Of a DNA stretch of 64,000 nt, positions 46,359 through 56,341 are shown one piece after another. How positions within the stretch are numbered: position 1 is the stretch's first letter; the number at the start of each line of letters is the position of its first letter. The stretch covers positions 1 to 64,000 of the forward strand of contig NZ_JTAM01000023.1 of NCBI RefSeq assembly GCF_000812565.1, given 5' to 3'. Origin of the DNA: Flammeovirga sp. OC4 (lineage in GTDB: Bacteria > Bacteroidota > Bacteroidia > Cytophagales > Flammeovirgaceae). Under the pieces are notes generated by a model that made no database searches, had not been told where the DNA came from, and was given only the letters and a program-made list of their open reading frames with translations. The position numbers and the translations under genes were made by a program.

Positions 46359-49253
46359 ATGAAAAGATATTACAAACCTATATGCAAAGTTTTGGCATGT
46401 GTTTCGGTACTTCTGTGTGCACACGAAGCATCTGCTCAAACTGCAATCTCAGTTGACTTCCAAACACAGCGCTACTTAGAAAATGTATCAGAACTCGATC
46501 GAAATAAATTCTTCAATCTACATATGGTTGCCAACAAAGACCATACTGATGAAGACATGGAAGTAGTCAGTCAATGGGATATAACACAAGGCAGATCATT
46601 TTGGGGTGCTTTTGGCAGATATAAAGATTATATCACTAAAAACAATGTTTTTCCACAAGCATCGCAAGTAGAAAAAGAAGGTGTCAATAACATAAAATAC
46701 GTCCAAGAGCAAAATTACTATAAACATATATCACGTCAGCTAGTCGTAACAGACCACCCTGCCGCAATGATCCATATGGATTTGGACACTAAGCAAGCTG
46801 GACAATTTGCTGCTCAATATTTCCAACATTTTTATGAGGATCATACTCGTCCTCACTTTTACGAACCGGTCAATGAACCTTTTGTTCATGCCGATGAATA
46901 CCAGGAGAACGGTAAGTATACAGAAGCTGAAGTAAGAAGAAAAACTGCAGAATACTTTAAAGAAATCGGTAAAGCTTTTGATGAACAAGGAGTAGACACA
47001 AAAGTGATTGGCTATTCATCCGCCTGGCCTTCTATGGAATTATGGGACTTTGGTCATTGGGAAACCAGAATGAAGATGTTTATGGATGTAGCCGGCGATT
47101 ATATGGACGGTTTCTCTACACACCTTTATGATGGAATCAATGTTACGGGTCAAGATACTGAAAGATCGGGCAGTAATGCAGATGCAATTCTAGATTTGAT
47201 TGAAACCTACAGTTACATTAAATGGGATGAGATTAAACCCCACGCTATTACAGAATACGGTGGCATCTCTAGCGGATATGGTGACACCTACACTGATGTG
47301 GAGAGTATTCAAACGGTGCGCTCTATCAACCATATTATTTTTGGTTTGATGGACAGAGAAGACCGACTGATGATTTCTATTCCATTTATCACAGGCAAAT
47401 CACCATGGCACTGGGGCTCAAACTTCGAACCTTATGGAGCGGATTTATGGCGTCCTGTAAAAGAGTCTATTGTAAATGGTAAACCTACAGAATTTTTACT
47501 CACAGCAAAAAAAGACTTCTTTAATCTTTGGGATAAAGTACAAGGTAAACGTGTTCGTTGTTCCTCTTCTAATCCTGATATTTTTGTTCAGGCATTTGTA
47601 GATGGAAAAACAGCATATATCTGCTTGAATAATATTGACACAGAAGATCAAGAGGTTGCTCTTCAATTTGTTTCATCAATGGGCGACTTCCAAAAAGTGA
47701 ATAAAAGAAGTTTGAAGATTTATCAGAATGACGATCCCATTTACAAAGATGAAGACTTAGCAGAGGTCCCATCTAGTGTGACCATAGAACCACATGAAAC
47801 AGTTGTACTTACATATACGCTTGACCGTGAGGTTACATTTAGTAAAAAAGCGGTTAGAAAGGAGTACTACTCTAAGACGTACATGCAAGAAATTGAAGCC
47901 AATAAAACCATGAAATTTGTTTTCAATGATGTTGCTGAACTTTCTAATGAAGGTGAAGCGAGATTGAGAATGGCCATTGGTAGAAAGCATGAAATGTCTA
48001 AAAAACCAATGGTAAAAATCAATGGAGTAAGTATCAATTCTTTGGAAAACTGGAAAGGATATGATCAAGCGGATAGAGAAGATTACTTTGGGGTAATTGA
48101 AATACCTGTCCCTTACCAATTACTAAAAGCAACAAATACTGTTGAGTTAAAATTCAATGATGACGGTGGTGCAGTGAGTTCGGTTATTCTTTCAGTCAAC
48201 AGCATTCATAATCTAGGTAGTAGGTTCCCATTTAACGGCAGTAACTATCAATTACCTCAGAAAATTGAAGCGGAAGATTTTGATATTGGAGGTCAAGGTA
48301 TAGGGTATCATTCATTAGATGATATCAACAATTCCAAACAATACCGTTTATCTGAAGGTGTCAATATTCAAAAGAATACTGAAAACTTTGAAATCGTTTT
48401 ACAAGAAGGTGAATGGACTTCTTACAGTATTGAAGTGCCTGAAAATGCAACGTACACGCTTTCAATTGCTGGAAAAAGTACTACTGAAAATGCAAAAGTA
48501 GCCATCACATCCAACAATGAGATGTTGGGTGAAATGATCGAACTGAGTACTACCGAAAACCCAACGGTACAAACTACTGTAGAACTTTCAGCTGGAAAAT
48601 ATCCTATTCAGGTTCATACTGAAACTGGTACTGCAGTCATCGACTTTTTAGAGATCAATAACGGCCAAACTTTGTCAGATGCTATCGCATTTGCTTCCAA
48701 TCCAACTGAAATCAAAATGGGAGAAGTGAACACCTTTGACTTAGAATATACAGCTTCAGCAGATAGAGATATTCTTGTTGAATTATGGGGAGATGCTTTC
48801 CTACTTGGTCAGGCTAAAGTGAAAGTAATGAAAGGCACTGATAATGTCAGTGTAGACTTGAATGTTTTTGCAGAGCCATTAAACTACGAAAATGTAGAAG
48901 TTGTAGCGAAGGTGGTAAAATCAAATAGCCTTACAAGTCTTGCAGAAGTTGTTATCACTGAATTTGAATTTGATCCGGTGCTTTCCATTGGTGATGAATT
49001 AACAGAAGAAGAAAATATCACTGTTTTCCCTAACCCTACTCAAAGTCAACAATTGATGGGAATTAAAGGAAATAGTAAAATTTATAAAATCGAGGTCTTG
49101 GATACGAAAGGAAAATTGATGGATCATTTTGACTATGCAATTCCAAGCACTCAAGTAAACTTCAAACTAACAAACCACTACTCTAAGGGGATTTATCTGA
49201 TTAGAGTGCATGGTGAAAAAGAAAATTTCATTAAGAAAATTCTAATACAATAA
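46359..49253 (+). CDS. GH86 beta-agarase/porphyranase with CBM6-like and T9SS domains
   Basis: Secreted endo-enzyme that cuts agarose or porphyran from red algae. After a signal peptide (HEASAQ) comes the GH86 barrel. E173 in YEPVNEPF is the likely acid/base and E299 in ITEYGG the likely nucleophile. SAWPSMELWDFGHW, STHLYDG and SPWHWGS are further GH86 blocks. A beta-sandwich follows to about 620, then a CBM6-like domain beginning KIEAEDFDIGGQGIGYH (about 630-770). The last 85 residues are a T9SS type A sorting domain (VFPNPTQSQ and KGIYLIRV). The GH2 gene begins two bases after its stop, so both are made together. Agar versus porphyran cannot be decided from sequence alone. Confidence 0.85.
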   Translation: MKRYYKPICKVLACVSVLLCAHEASAQTAISVDFQTQRYLENVSELDRNKFFNLHMVANKDHTDEDMEVVSQWDITQGRSFWGAFGRYKDYITKNNVFPQASQVEKEGVNNIKYVQEQNYYKHISRQLVVTDHPAAMIHMDLDTKQAGQFAAQYFQHFYEDHTRPHFYEPVNEPFVHADEYQENGKYTEAEVRRKTAEYFKEIGKAFDEQGVDTKVIGYSSAWPSMELWDFGHWETRMKMFMDVAGDYMDGFSTHLYDGINVTGQDTERSGSNADAILDLIETYSYIKWDEIKPHAITEYGGISSGYGDTYTDVESIQTVRSINHIIFGLMDREDRLMISIPFITGKSPWHWGSNFEPYGADLWRPVKESIVNGKPTEFLLTAKKDFFNLWDKVQGKRVRCSSSNPDIFVQAFVDGKTAYICLNNIDTEDQEVALQFVSSMGDFQKVNKRSLKIYQNDDPIYKDEDLAEVPSSVTIEPHETVVLTYTLDREVTFSKKAVRKEYYSKTYMQEIEANKTMKFVFNDVAELSNEGEARLRMAIGRKHEMSKKPMVKINGVSINSLENWKGYDQADREDYFGVIEIPVPYQLLKATNTVELKFNDDGGAVSSVILSVNSIHNLGSRFPFNGSNYQLPQKIEAEDFDIGGQGIGYHSLDDINNSKQYRLSEGVNIQKNTENFEIVLQEGEWTSYSIEVPENATYTLSIAGKSTTENAKVAITSNNEMLGEMIELSTTENPTVQTTVELSAGKYPIQVHTETGTAVIDFLEINNGQTLSDAIAFASNPTEIKMGEVNTFDLEYTASADRDILVELWGDAFLLGQAKVKVMKGTDNVSVDLNVFAEPLNYENVEVVAKVVKSNSLTSLAEVVITEFEFDPVLSIGDELTEEENITVFPNPTQSQQLMGIKGNSKIYKIEVLDTKGKLMDHFDYAIPSTQVNFKLTNHYSKGIYLIRVHGEKENFIKKILIQ

Positions 49254-49254
49254 A

Positions 49255-52170
49255 ATGAAAACAAACAACCCCCTAGGATTTTTCAGAGGGATGCTACTAA
49301 TCGGTAGCATTCTTTTCTGTTCTAACCTTTTTGCACAAACAACTATTGAGCTTCAGCAAGCTAGAGTAAAGTTGGACATTAATGAGCAGTGGTCTTTTTA
49401 TAGAGGTGAAAAAGATGAGAAAGTGGTCACTGCTACATCTTTTGACGATTCTAAATGGGAAAAAGTCAACGTTCCTCATAGTATGAAACTGTCTTCCAAT
49501 GAATTGGACAATAGTACAGACTCTTCATTCCAGGAGACATTCCATCGTTATATTGGATGGTATAGAAAACAACTGAAAGTAGAAGCTAATGCAAGTCAAA
49601 AAGTATTTTTAGAATTTGAAGGTGCACATCAACATACTAAACTTTGGGTCAATGGAAAGTATGTAGGAGAAGATATGGTAAGTGGCTTCACTCCTTTTCA
49701 TTTTGATGTAACGGATTTTGTGCATAAGGATGGAAAACCTAATACCATTGTACTCAGCGTTGACAATAGATTAAATCCTAATATCCCACCCGATGGTGAT
49801 CGTAGAGATTATATCTTATTTAGTGGATTATACAGAGATGTATATTTAGTGGTAAAAAATCCTTTGAATATCACATTCAATTGGGAAGATAAATATGCAG
49901 GTATTTTTATCACTACACCGACGGTATCTAAAAATAATGCAACTGTTAATATCAGATCTACTGTTAGAAATGAGCAAAATACTGCCGTTTCTGCAAAAGT
50001 AGAACAAAGAATTATTGATAAGGATGGCTATGTTATCGCTAAAGCAATAGAGCAACATACTATTTCTGCAAACAGTGATCATACTTTCCAACAAACGACG
50101 GGTATTACTGAAAACCTTCATTTATGGTCAATCGATGATCCCTATTTATATAGAGTACAAACATTAGTTTACCAAGATAATCAGTTGATGGATATGGTTG
50201 AAAATCCATTGGGAGTAAGAAAGTTTGAATTTATTGATGGAAAAGGTTTCGTATTGAATGGTACACCTGTTGAATTAATCGGTGTCAATAAGCATCAGCA
50301 ATATCCATTTGTAGGGGATGCAGTCGCGAATAGTTTACATCGCAAAGATGCAGAGCAATTAAAAGAAACAGGATATAATGTAGTACGTTTAGCACACTAC
50401 CCTCATGACAACTCATTTATTGAAGCGTGTGACGAGTTAGGTATTTTATTGATTGAAGAAGCACCTTCATGGATTCATTTTGTAGAAGGCGAATGGTTTG
50501 ATAATTTAGAATTAGCCACTCGAATTATGATTCGTAATCATAGAAACAATCCTTCTATTTTAATGTGGAGTGGTGGATTGAACCATAGAGGTCCAGTAGA
50601 AAGGTTACATTACGCATGTAAAGAAGAAGATCCTACAAGAATGACAGGCTCAAATGGTGCACCTTGGACAGGTCCAGTTCATTCGGGTATTTGTGATATC
50701 TATACACCAATGGATTATCAAAATATGCCTGTTACAGAAAATGATTTCTCTTTCTTATGTGAGCATGGTTCTTCTTATGATGCTTTGAAAAACCAATTTG
50801 AAGTATCAAAATCAAAAGCGTCTGCTAACCGTTTTGGAGTAGCATTATGGACTGCACATGACTATTTCTCTTTCCAAAAAGATTGGGGAATGCAACCAAG
50901 AAGACCTTTCTCTTTTTATAGAGTACCAAACCCAGTCAACTTCTGGTATAAATCAGAGATGACAACAACACCAATGGTTTACATCGGTGATGAAAGAGCA
51001 AGTAGAGACAATAAGGTAGTAGTATTTAGTAACTGTGACGAAGTAGAACTTTACAATAACGGTAAATTAGTCGCGAAACAAAAGCCAGATGACGACCCTA
51101 ACAGAAGTCACTGTAATTCTCCTTCTTACACTTTCCTTTTGAATGAAGAAAAAGGTGATTTGTATGCTAAAGGACTAATAAGAGGTGTTGAGGTTGCAGA
51201 TTTCACACTGAACAAATACGGTAAAGCCTATCAATTAAAATTAGAAATTGAAGAACAAAATACTCCTATCCTTGCAAGTGGTTCAGACATGAGAATGGTT
51301 AGAGCATATATCTTGGATAAAAATGGAAATCATGTTGTAAATAATGAATCTATGGTTTCTTTCAAGATTGAAGGGGAAGGTATTTTAGTAGGAGACGCTG
51401 AAATTGGTGCTAATCCAAACAAAGCCTATTGGGGTACAGCTTCTATCGTTTTAAGGTCAACTTTAAAAGAAGGTGCTTTTAAGATCACTGCAAAAGCAAA
51501 AGGCTTAAAACCTGCAACAATTGAAAGTAAAACAGTCGCTTACAACAAAGATATCCGTCAACAACGAATCAAAGATGCATTAAACTATCCTATTGTAAAA
51601 GTGGATATGGGTGCTGATGATCAACTGTTACAATTTGGATGGAACCGTTGGGATGGTACTTCAAAATCGTCTTATACTCTAAAAGACTACAATAATGCGG
51701 AGGTATTAGTAAGTGCTAAAAACGGTAAGTTGGAGTGGAATACTGCTTTTGGTTTACTGGGTAATCAACCTTACTTAGCCATGGATGCGGTGAAAGTAAA
51801 AGGTGATGATCAATTGGATGTGACTTTCAAAAACTTACCTAAAGGAACTTACGAAATTGTTACATATCATCATTCAATTAAGGTTTTAGCAAGAGTAAAA
51901 GGAACTGCAATTTTGGAGAAAAAATTAAATACTTATCAAATTGTAGCCAACGACAGTAAAGGTAAAAGAACCGTTGTAAACGCTATTGAACCCACAAGCG
52001 GTACCAAACTTGGTAACCTCTACCCTGCCAAGGCAAAATTTGTGATTTTTGCTGATGGTAACGGTGATGTAAAATTGACTTTGCAGAATCATGCTCAAGA
52101 TGTTCCTATTGTCTTAAATGGTTTTGAATTAAGACAAATCAAAGCGAACACTTCAGAAAAAGAATTATAA
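49255..52170 (+). CDS. GH2-family galactosidase-like enzyme with unusual acid/base site
   Basis: Probable exo-glycosidase acting on galactan oligosaccharides made by the GH86 enzyme. The signal peptide ends in NLFAQ. The GH2 order is present: sugar-binding jelly roll (FHRYIGWYRKQL), Ig-like domain, TIM barrel (LIGVNKHQQYPFVGDA and VRLAHYPHD) and two C-terminal beta domains. The nucleophile is E503 in FLCEHGSS. The acid/base motif, WxxGNE in the family, reads WSGGLNHRG at 438-446, with Asn where Glu is expected. The enzyme may use another residue or may be a subfamily with its own mechanism. There is no T9SS domain, so it should act in the periplasm on imported products. It is coupled to the GH86 gene. 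Confidence 0.85.
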   Translation: MKTNNPLGFFRGMLLIGSILFCSNLFAQTTIELQQARVKLDINEQWSFYRGEKDEKVVTATSFDDSKWEKVNVPHSMKLSSNELDNSTDSSFQETFHRYIGWYRKQLKVEANASQKVFLEFEGAHQHTKLWVNGKYVGEDMVSGFTPFHFDVTDFVHKDGKPNTIVLSVDNRLNPNIPPDGDRRDYILFSGLYRDVYLVVKNPLNITFNWEDKYAGIFITTPTVSKNNATVNIRSTVRNEQNTAVSAKVEQRIIDKDGYVIAKAIEQHTISANSDHTFQQTTGITENLHLWSIDDPYLYRVQTLVYQDNQLMDMVENPLGVRKFEFIDGKGFVLNGTPVELIGVNKHQQYPFVGDAVANSLHRKDAEQLKETGYNVVRLAHYPHDNSFIEACDELGILLIEEAPSWIHFVEGEWFDNLELATRIMIRNHRNNPSILMWSGGLNHRGPVERLHYACKEEDPTRMTGSNGAPWTGPVHSGICDIYTPMDYQNMPVTENDFSFLCEHGSSYDALKNQFEVSKSKASANRFGVALWTAHDYFSFQKDWGMQPRRPFSFYRVPNPVNFWYKSEMTTTPMVYIGDERASRDNKVVVFSNCDEVELYNNGKLVAKQKPDDDPNRSHCNSPSYTFLLNEEKGDLYAKGLIRGVEVADFTLNKYGKAYQLKLEIEEQNTPILASGSDMRMVRAYILDKNGNHVVNNESMVSFKIEGEGILVGDAEIGANPNKAYWGTASIVLRSTLKEGAFKITAKAKGLKPATIESKTVAYNKDIRQQRIKDALNYPIVKVDMGADDQLLQFGWNRWDGTSKSSYTLKDYNNAEVLVSAKNGKLEWNTAFGLLGNQPYLAMDAVKVKGDDQLDVTFKNLPKGTYEIVTYHHSIKVLARVKGTAILEKKLNTYQIVANDSKGKRTVVNAIEPTSGTKLGNLYPAKAKFVIFADGNGDVKLTLQNHAQDVPIVLNGFELRQIKANTSEKEL

Positions 52171-52208
52171 GAAAAATAGTAATAATATTTCATTTCATAA
52201 AATGTGTT

Positions 52209-52243
52209 TCCCTCCTGGACTTTTAGATCAGGAGGGATTTTTT
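52209..52243 (+). terminator. Terminator of the GH86-GH2 operon
   Basis: TCCCTCCTG pairs perfectly with CAGGAGGGA and is followed by six Ts. Confidence 0.85.
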
Positions 52244-52550
52244 ATTCCTTTGAAGTGCATATAACTGTTGTTCGTTTTTGGGTAGATATGTTGAAATTTG
52301 GATTTAGCTTGTGGGGCTTGGATTTTTTTATGATAAATTGGAACCTTAAAAAATTGATCAGTTCTAAGTCCTAAGGAACACCTAAAACTTGATAATCAGA
52401 ACAGTGGAATCTCATCTTAGAGTGAAATGTTTTCATTAATTAATAATAGCATTTTTTCGTTATCAATTATTCACATTCTCCAGTGGTGGCATTTCTTTAG
52501 ATAATAGTCTAAGGAGTGTTTTTTAAGTTGAACATAATTCTTTTTTAATC
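52244..52550. other. Spacer before the small barrel gene, nothing recognised
   Basis: About 300 AT-rich bases. No exact -7 box and no frame of note were seen. Confidence 0.4.
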
Positions 52551-53111
52551 ATGAAAAAATTAATAATATTAATTTTAATGTCATTTATTTATTGTCAAGT
52601 AAATGCACAAATACAGAGTGATACCACTAAGGTTCATAATGCACATTACAGAATTAATATTATAAATCCTTCATTTGGTATTGAAAAGTTTATAGCTAAT
52701 ACAAAACTCTCTTTATCAGCAGAAATTGGTTATGGAATAAATGCTAGTGAATTTCAACTTGATAATACATTTGAAATGTATAAAAATCAAGCAAGTCTAT
52801 TTTTAGATGTTCAATTAAAGCATCACTATAACCGTAATGTAAAAAGGAATATTAGCCATTTCGTTTCATTTAGATCTTTAAATGAAGCAAATTTTAATGT
52901 ACCAAAACATTATATCTCTATAGATAATCAAAATGATACTTATACGAAGTATACATTTGGTATTGGCCCAACTTGGGGAATCCAGAAAGTAGTAAATAAT
53001 GTTTTTTATATGATGTTTGATATAGGTCCAATGGTATTTTTTGATGTAGATGGTTATTACAGGTGGACTCCTGTTAATTTACAGATAAACATTGGTTTTA
53101 ACATTAAATAA
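52551..53111 (+). CDS. Small outer-membrane-type beta protein, unknown
   Basis: A 186-residue protein with a signal peptide ending in CQVNAQ. Alternating strands (LSLSAEIGYGIN, SLFLDVQLKHHYN, YTFGIGPTWGIQKV, FYMMFDIGPMVFFDV, LQINIGFNI) suggest an eight-stranded outer-membrane barrel like those at 19968-20633 and 42941-43540. Codon use is more AT-rich than in the GH86-GH2 genes before it and is more like the RND cluster after it. It is convergent with that cluster, with a shared hairpin between. The function is unknown. Confidence 0.6.
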   Translation: MKKLIILILMSFIYCQVNAQIQSDTTKVHNAHYRINIINPSFGIEKFIANTKLSLSAEIGYGINASEFQLDNTFEMYKNQASLFLDVQLKHHYNRNVKRNISHFVSFRSLNEANFNVPKHYISIDNQNDTYTKYTFGIGPTWGIQKVVNNVFYMMFDIGPMVFFDVDGYYRWTPVNLQINIGFNIK

Positions 53112-53118
53112 AATTTTT

Positions 53119-53157
53119 AAAATCCTTAGGTCATTTCTTGGCTTAAGGATTTTTTTA
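53119..53157. terminator. Terminator after the small barrel gene
   Basis: AAATCCTTA pairs with TAAGGATTT and runs into seven Ts on the plus strand. The A-rich left flank could also serve the minus strand, though the RND gene ends 200 bases away. Confidence 0.7.
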
Positions 53158-53360
53158 TGGCACTTTGTATATATTTCATCATCCTTGTAAATTCGAGTGT
53201 CAACAAAGAAGTCTATTTCCTCTTGTTTGAAATTATCTATGTTTGTATTTAAATCTTAGGTTTTAATATTTAAATGTCTCAAACAAACCTCGATTGACCT
53301 CTAATACTGCATGTTAATAAAATTCTATGTCCGATTTTTGTATTTTTAGTAACAGGGGTG

Positions 53361-56336
53361 TTAATACCTTAACATTTTTAGACAAATTGGTATCATTATT
53401 ACTACTCCAAGTATAGAACTTATTAACCCACTTATTGTACCTATTGCTAATGAATACCAAAAATTATCTTCGTATAAAAGAAAAGGTATCATTCCGACAA
53501 TAGTAGAAATAATTGTCAGCAAAATTGGTTTAAATTTAATGAGTAGAGAAACGAAAGTTTTATTTCTAGAATTTATGCCTTTGAGATTATTAAAAGCATC
53601 TATAATATAAATTGATGAGTTAACACTAATTCCCCCTAAAAGAATTAAAGATGCAAAACCTCCTTCATCAAACTTGAAATTAAAATTAGTGAACACAAAA
53701 AATACACCTATGAATGAGATTGGAATTATAGAAATTATGATTAGTGGCTGGTAAAAAGATTCAAATAAAATAGCACAAAACATATAGATTATAACCACAA
53801 TTAAAACTATAAATATTTTTTGGTGATAAGAGAGTTTTGAATACTCTTCTTTCTCAAAAGTCAATGAATAGCCTATAGGTAAATTTGCATTAATATTTTC
53901 TACGATTTGAGTCAGTTTACTTACAGCTATTTTATATTTACTTTTATAAGATAGACTGATATTTCTTATATAATTTCTATTACTCTTTTTTATCTTATTT
54001 TCTGTAGTCTCTTTTTTAAGTTTGATAATTGATTTTAAAGGATAATTATTGAAATTTAGTTGCGATAATTGATATGTTGTAAAAGCCTCAGCATCCTTAT
54101 TTTCAAATGAATAATCAAAATATTCATTATCTATCAATATTGAATTATAATGCAGAAGAGGTGAGTATTTTTGTATTTCATTAAACACTTCATATGAATT
54201 AAAATGTTCGTTAATTGATATTTTCAATTTCTCTTTTTTCGTTGAATTATCCCACCAATTTCCAGAAGAAAACATATTCAATTTATATATTTTCTTATTC
54301 TTGGTTAGTATATTTTCTATAGAATCAGAAATTGTATTGAGATCATTCAGATTGAATCCTTTCAAAGAAAAATAAAATGTAAGTGGAATGATATTATTAT
54401 TATTCGTAAAACTTTTTCCAAATCCATAAATATCAAAGTTGGTTTGCTTGTTCAATTTTGAGTAGCTAATAACTTCTTGTTTGATCATAAATGGAACACT
54501 TTCAGCAATATTCTTACTAAAAGTCAATTCAACTTTAGATTGTTCTAGATCTATGTTGGTTTTTACCTTTTCAATAGAAGATTGATGACTATGTAATAGG
54601 TTTTCTAATCTTCTTGTTACAGAATCTAAGGTAGTTAAAGTAGTACCAAATGGAGGAGTCATAACGATCACAAGCTTATCTTGCAAGTCATTATCAACAG
54701 TACTGATTTTTTCTTTCTTTAGAAAAGCAGTAATCAAACCTCCAAATAGTTTTTCTACTTTCGATATCTCATGAGATGTAAAAATTGTATTCTTTGCTAT
54801 TTCATTCTTGTAGGGAATTTTGAAATTGGGAATACCAAAAGTGAATATCAGAATAAGAAAAAGGTAGACTTTCTTTTTATAGAGGAAATCAATACCATGT
54901 TGAAAATAGTATTTTAAAACAACAGATTGTCTTTTTGACTTAAGGGGTGTCTTAACTTTTTTGATCTTCAATAATTGAGAAAAATAGGGAATAAAGAAGC
55001 AAGAAACTATTAATGAAATCAAAAGGTTAAGGCTTATGATAATTGAAAAATCTTCAATTCCTTTTCTTTCTTCTTCGGGTAAAAGTAAAACAAATAACAA
55101 TGTAATGATTGTTGTTAATGAAGTAATAAATAATACAAAATTTACTTTTTCATTTTTCTGTTCTAATGAATTAATTGAAATTATAAAGTTATCAATGATA
55201 AAGCCTATTGAAATTGATATACCTACAATGGTATAAATATTAATATCAATCTGAAATATATTTACTAGTAATAATAATACTGCACTATTTACAATTAAAG
55301 AAGTCATCAATATTATGATCACTTTCACCTTTTGATAAACTAACCAAGAAAAGAGAAAGAGGATGACTATAGCTAGACTTGATCTTTTCAATAGTTTATC
55401 AATTTCTTTTTTTATCAACTTCGATGAATCACTTTCAATAACTAATTTGATATTATATTGGCTTCTTAATGTTTCTAACTTTTTTCGAACAGCATCAGAG
55501 ACTTCTATTTCATTTGCTTTTTTCTGAGTATAAATATTTAGATAGATCGTATTTTCACCATTGATTCTAAATAAATGATCTAATCTTTTCTGTTCTAAAT
55601 TAATTGACGATACATCTCCTAATCGAATAATCTGATAACCTTTTCTATAAATTTCTAAAGCTGCCAAGTCTTTTATACGAGATAAATTATGCCCAACATT
55701 TACTTTATAGATAGAAGCCTCATAATTCACTTTTCCTAAGTGATCATTTTTAAAATTAGAAGAAATTTTATTTTTTATATCCTTTAAACTTAAACCATAT
55801 TGATCTAATAAATCTTTATGATATTTAATGACATATACACTATCCCTTTCCCCTTGAATTTCAATCTTATTGATTCCTTTTAATTTTGATATTTCCTCTT
55901 TAATTTCTTCAGCATAATTAGGTTTATTAAGACTAATAGAAAGTAATTCATTTTGTATAAAGTTAGGGTTGTAACGGCTAATTGTTGGGTAGGAACAATG
56001 TTTAGGAAGTAAATGATACACTTGTCTAATCATCATCATTACTTCAAATTTCTTTTGAACTTTGTTCGCATTAACATCAAATTCTAATTCAACTTCACCT
56101 GAATTGTAATATGAAAAGGAATTAATATTTTTAAGTTCATTAATTTGAGAAAAGGCTCCTTCAAGAATAGAAATAACATCTTCCTCCATTTGTCTTGGAG
56201 ACGTATTATCCATATTTACAGTAACCCTTATTTTATTATCTTCCTTTTTAGGTTTGTAATTTATCGTAAGATAAGGTAATGAAGCAAAACCTAGTATACT
56301 CAATATAAATGTTATAAGTAAAATTCTAAACCCCAT
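53361..56336 (-). CDS. RND-family permease, divergent second subunit
   Basis: Inner-membrane proton-driven exporter of the AcrB/HAE superfamily, 991 residues. The helix 4 block at about residue 380 reads GFIIDNFI, so one of the two relay Asp residues of AcrB is kept and the other is Asn. Helix 10 reads GGISVNSSIYIIDAF. Both periplasmic porter halves are present but poorly conserved: FSYYNSGEVELEFDVN matches the first beta-alpha-beta unit. The N-terminus starts within helix 1 with almost no cytoplasmic lead. It follows the first permease after five bases. Two different RND genes in tandem suggest a mixed trimer or two pumps sharing one adaptor. Confidence 0.82.
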   Translation of the reverse strand: MGFRILLITFILSILGFASLPYLTINYKPKKEDNKIRVTVNMDNTSPRQMEEDVISILEGAFSQINELKNINSFSYYNSGEVELEFDVNANKVQKKFEVMMMIRQVYHLLPKHCSYPTISRYNPNFIQNELLSISLNKPNYAEEIKEEISKLKGINKIEIQGERDSVYVIKYHKDLLDQYGLSLKDIKNKISSNFKNDHLGKVNYEASIYKVNVGHNLSRIKDLAALEIYRKGYQIIRLGDVSSINLEQKRLDHLFRINGENTIYLNIYTQKKANEIEVSDAVRKKLETLRSQYNIKLVIESDSSKLIKKEIDKLLKRSSLAIVILFLFSWLVYQKVKVIIILMTSLIVNSAVLLLLVNIFQIDINIYTIVGISISIGFIIDNFIISINSLEQKNEKVNFVLFITSLTTIITLLFVLLLPEEERKGIEDFSIIISLNLLISLIVSCFFIPYFSQLLKIKKVKTPLKSKRQSVVLKYYFQHGIDFLYKKKVYLFLILIFTFGIPNFKIPYKNEIAKNTIFTSHEISKVEKLFGGLITAFLKKEKISTVDNDLQDKLVIVMTPPFGTTLTTLDSVTRRLENLLHSHQSSIEKVKTNIDLEQSKVELTFSKNIAESVPFMIKQEVISYSKLNKQTNFDIYGFGKSFTNNNNIIPLTFYFSLKGFNLNDLNTISDSIENILTKNKKIYKLNMFSSGNWWDNSTKKEKLKISINEHFNSYEVFNEIQKYSPLLHYNSILIDNEYFDYSFENKDAEAFTTYQLSQLNFNNYPLKSIIKLKKETTENKIKKSNRNYIRNISLSYKSKYKIAVSKLTQIVENINANLPIGYSLTFEKEEYSKLSYHQKIFIVLIVVIIYMFCAILFESFYQPLIIISIIPISFIGVFFVFTNFNFKFDEGGFASLILLGGISVNSSIYIIDAFNNLKGINSRNKTFVSLLIKFKPILLTIISTIVGMIPFLLYEDNFWYSLAIGTISGLISSILGVVIMIPICLKMLRY

Positions 56337-56341
56337 ATTCC

